DNA of 64,000 nucleotides from Caldicellulosiruptor saccharolyticus DSM 8903. Its GTDB lineage: Bacteria > Bacillota > Thermoanaerobacteria > Caldicellulosiruptorales > Caldicellulosiruptoraceae. Shown here in pieces: positions 62,512 to 64,000 of this stretch. The number at the start of each line of letters is the position of its first letter. Position 1 is the stretch's first letter. The stretch covers positions 218,501-282,500 of the forward strand of contig NC_009437.1 in the NCBI RefSeq assembly GCF_000016545.1, written 5' to 3'. The notes beneath the pieces are model-generated. The model saw only the letters and a program-made list of their open reading frames with translations. It had not been told where the DNA came from and ran no database searches. A program made the position numbers and the translations under genes.

Positions 62512-63753
62512 TTGCTTTCAAATTCTGCATTTACAAGGGTTGTGGTTATCTTAAAGGGAATAGAAGAAAAAGATAGAGTTCCTTTTGGGTATGTCAAAGT
62601 TCAGGCAATTGTTGATACAGTGGATTTGGAAGTTGTACTCCAGGGGATTGAAGAAAAAGAAGAAAAAATAGCTTTGATGGGCATTGTAAAAAGAACGGAT
62701 AAGTTTTGTCCGGTATTCTTTTGTCATTTGCAAAATCTACAAAAGTCTACAATTTCACAACTGCTTTCAACCGGCAGGTTTAATATGTTTGGGTCTGGGT
62801 ATCAGCTAAAAGAGATTATGGGTTTTGCTATTATAAAAGAAAGAAAAGGAAAAAGGAAACTATTGCTCATTGGAAGTATTGATGAAAAGGACCTTTATAC
62901 AATGGAAAAGGATGTTCTGGAGGAGCTTGAGCAAGACAAGAAAAGGGAAGAAAAAAGAAACGTAAATAACCAAATTGACAAAACTTTTTTAGATGAAAAG
63001 TCTTTAAATGAAAACTTGGACTACAACCATCTTGTGGCTCAGGATAATTTAGACACAAAATCTAAGAAAGCTCAAGAAGATGATGAAAAAAAATTTACAG
63101 ACAATAGCCTGGAGGATTCCAACTTGCAGGTAGTTGAAGTGATATCCCAAAAGGCAGAAGAAAATGGCGAAGAAACCAACGTGAATGAAATTAGTAAGTG
63201 CTCTGACGAAAAAGAAGAACTTCCTGCAATAATTGAAAAACGTACGGAGGAGATTAAAAATTTAGAAAATGAAAGGGAAGAAGAAAAAATCATCGAAAAA
63301 ATAGATTCTACAGAAGATGTTCAGCCTGAGCTTGAAAAGAACTACTGCATTTTAGAATTTGGTGATAAAAGAACGTGGAAGAGAATATTTGAAGAATTAA
63401 AAGAAAAGTGCGAAAAGTTTGAGCCTTTTTCTGATGATAAAGTCAAGTGGATGAAGGTTGACAAAAAAGACATCTTTAGATTTTCAAATTTGCATCCATT
63501 TTTGTATATAATTTCTAATCCATTTGTTTTTAGACTTGTCTCAGATCAAGGGTATTTAGTAATTGGATATAAGCGGTCTAAGAAGAAAAAGGACAGAATA
63601 GAAATCTTGGTTCCTGGTGAGTATTCAGAAGATACAGAAAAAAAAGCAAAGGCTTTTGGGTTTTCAGAGTTTGTGACAAAAGATGGCAAGGTCATGGAAG
63701 GCAAGGAAGGTTACTTTAAGATGACGTTAGAGCTCATAGAAAAGGAAGAATAA
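62512..63753 (+). CDS. Unknown protein with an acidic low-complexity middle
   Basis: This 413-residue protein is not recognised. The N-terminal part (residues 1-130) is beta-rich (VVVILKGIEEKDRVPFGYVKVQ, VKRTDKFCPVFFCHLQNLQKSTIS). The middle, about residues 140-275, is low-complexity Glu/Lys/Asp/Asn with no fold. A third part (CILEFGDKRTWKRIFEELKEKCEKFEPFSDDKVKWMKVDKKDIFRF) has alternating strands and helices and could be a binding domain. The TTG at 62512 uses AGGAGG 9 bases upstream. It precedes a sugar nucleotide gene by 7 bases, so it may be linked to cell-wall work. Confidence 0.55.
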   Translation: MLSNSAFTRVVVILKGIEEKDRVPFGYVKVQAIVDTVDLEVVLQGIEEKEEKIALMGIVKRTDKFCPVFFCHLQNLQKSTISQLLSTGRFNMFGSGYQLKEIMGFAIIKERKGKRKLLLIGSIDEKDLYTMEKDVLEELEQDKKREEKRNVNNQIDKTFLDEKSLNENLDYNHLVAQDNLDTKSKKAQEDDEKKFTDNSLEDSNLQVVEVISQKAEENGEETNVNEISKCSDEKEELPAIIEKRTEEIKNLENEREEEKIIEKIDSTEDVQPELEKNYCILEFGDKRTWKRIFEELKEKCEKFEPFSDDKVKWMKVDKKDIFRFSNLHPFLYIISNPFVFRLVSDQGYLVIGYKRSKKKKDRIEILVPGEYSEDTEKKAKAFGFSEFVTKDGKVMEGKEGYFKMTLELIEKEE

Positions 63754-63760
63754 AAAGGTT

Positions 63761-64000
63761 ATGGAATATGCCTGTATATTATCAGGTGGTAGCGGACTTA
63801 GACTTTGGCCAAAGAGCAGAAAAGCTTTTCCAAAACAATTTTTAAAGTTGTTTGGCGACAAAAGTTTTTTGGAAATGACCTATGACAGAATAAAAAAGAT
63901 TTTACCTCAAGATAGAATCTTCATAGTAACACATATAAACTATCGAAGCCATCTTAAGCTGTTGCTACCCCAAGTAAAAGATGAAAACTTGGTTTTTGAA
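63761..64000 (+). CDS. manC: Mannose-1-phosphate guanylyltransferase, 3' end outside window
   Basis: The first 80 residues are seen, starting MEYACILSGGSGLRLWPKSRKAFPKQFLKLFGDKSFLEMTYDRI. The GGSGLRLWPKSR motif is the nucleotide-binding loop of ManC-type GDP-mannose pyrophosphorylases, where GGxGTRLWPLSR is usual; here Thr is Leu and the second Leu is Lys. The enzyme makes GDP-mannose from GTP and mannose-1-phosphate. It begins 7 bases after the previous gene. A single amino acid change in the loop is noted, but the rest fits. Confidence 0.82.
   Translation, partial: MEYACILSGGSGLRLWPKSRKAFPKQFLKLFGDKSFLEMTYDRIKKILPQDRIFIVTHINYRSHLKLLLPQVKDENLVFE

Overview
The window is AT-rich DNA from a low-GC, anaerobic Firmicute. 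Codon use, ABC sugar uptake, GH130 enzymes, a GTP-type PEP carboxykinase, SPOCS-domain genes and AGGAGG-type ribosome binding sites fit a thermophilic clostridial lineage. Caldicellulosiruptor is my best guess; that is inference from gene content, not a database match. No rRNA, tRNA, IS element, prophage or CRISPR array was seen. Most genes are on the plus strand in short operons.

Layout. 1-2.2 kb: 3' part of a surface protein with Ig-like domains. 2.2-2.9 kb: Phd/PIN toxin-antitoxin pair with a frameshifted toxin. 3.0-4.1 kb: queD-folE2 (7-deazaguanine/folate). 4.2-8.4 kb: a membrane-anchored protein, an amidohydrolase and tsaE-tsaB-rimI. 8.5-10.8 kb (minus): HEPN/MNT pair and a GGDEF-EAL protein. 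11.0-16.9 kb: metal/Fe-S island (Mrp ATPase, small Gly-rich protein, Fur-like regulator, NifX-like protein, DUF134 regulator, CopA and two CopZ-like proteins) carrying a shared palindrome, TTGGCATATGCCAA, over its promoters. 17-18.5 kb (minus): DUF1646 transporter and a lone MNT nucleotidyltransferase. 18.6-19.2 kb: antitoxin and a RelE-type toxin broken by an amber codon. 19.3-20.8 kb: c-di-AMP riboswitch with terminator in front of a probable glutamate 2,3-aminomutase. 21.2-24.1 kb: Uma2 protein and three SPOCS-domain paralogues.

24.2-30.4 kb: divergent sugar-ABC locus with a DeoR regulator. 30.6-37.2 kb: an Rpn nuclease with a convincing internal start, TrmI, a CBS protein, an MMPL transporter split by a stop codon, a YhfC-type protein and a free-standing Rpn-like tail. 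37.3-43.2 kb: TPP riboswitch and thiSGHFECD. 43.2-44.3 kb: tgt. 44.4-53.4 kb: two short GH130 enzymes, a LacI regulator and a complete family-5 ABC transporter, probably for mannosides. 53.5-58.1 kb: glycosyltransferase and GtrA genes. 58-64 kb: a radical SAM protein, yajC, rsmA, pckG, an unknown acidic protein and the start of a mannose-1-phosphate guanylyltransferase gene.

Most interesting: (1) a c-di-AMP riboswitch placed to control beta-glutamate (osmolyte) synthesis; (2) an apparently undescribed palindromic regulon joining Mrp/NifX-type genes with copper export; (3) an Rpn nuclease with an internal start whose product matches in size and layout a separate small gene 5.4 kb away; (4) several genes broken by one base or one codon.
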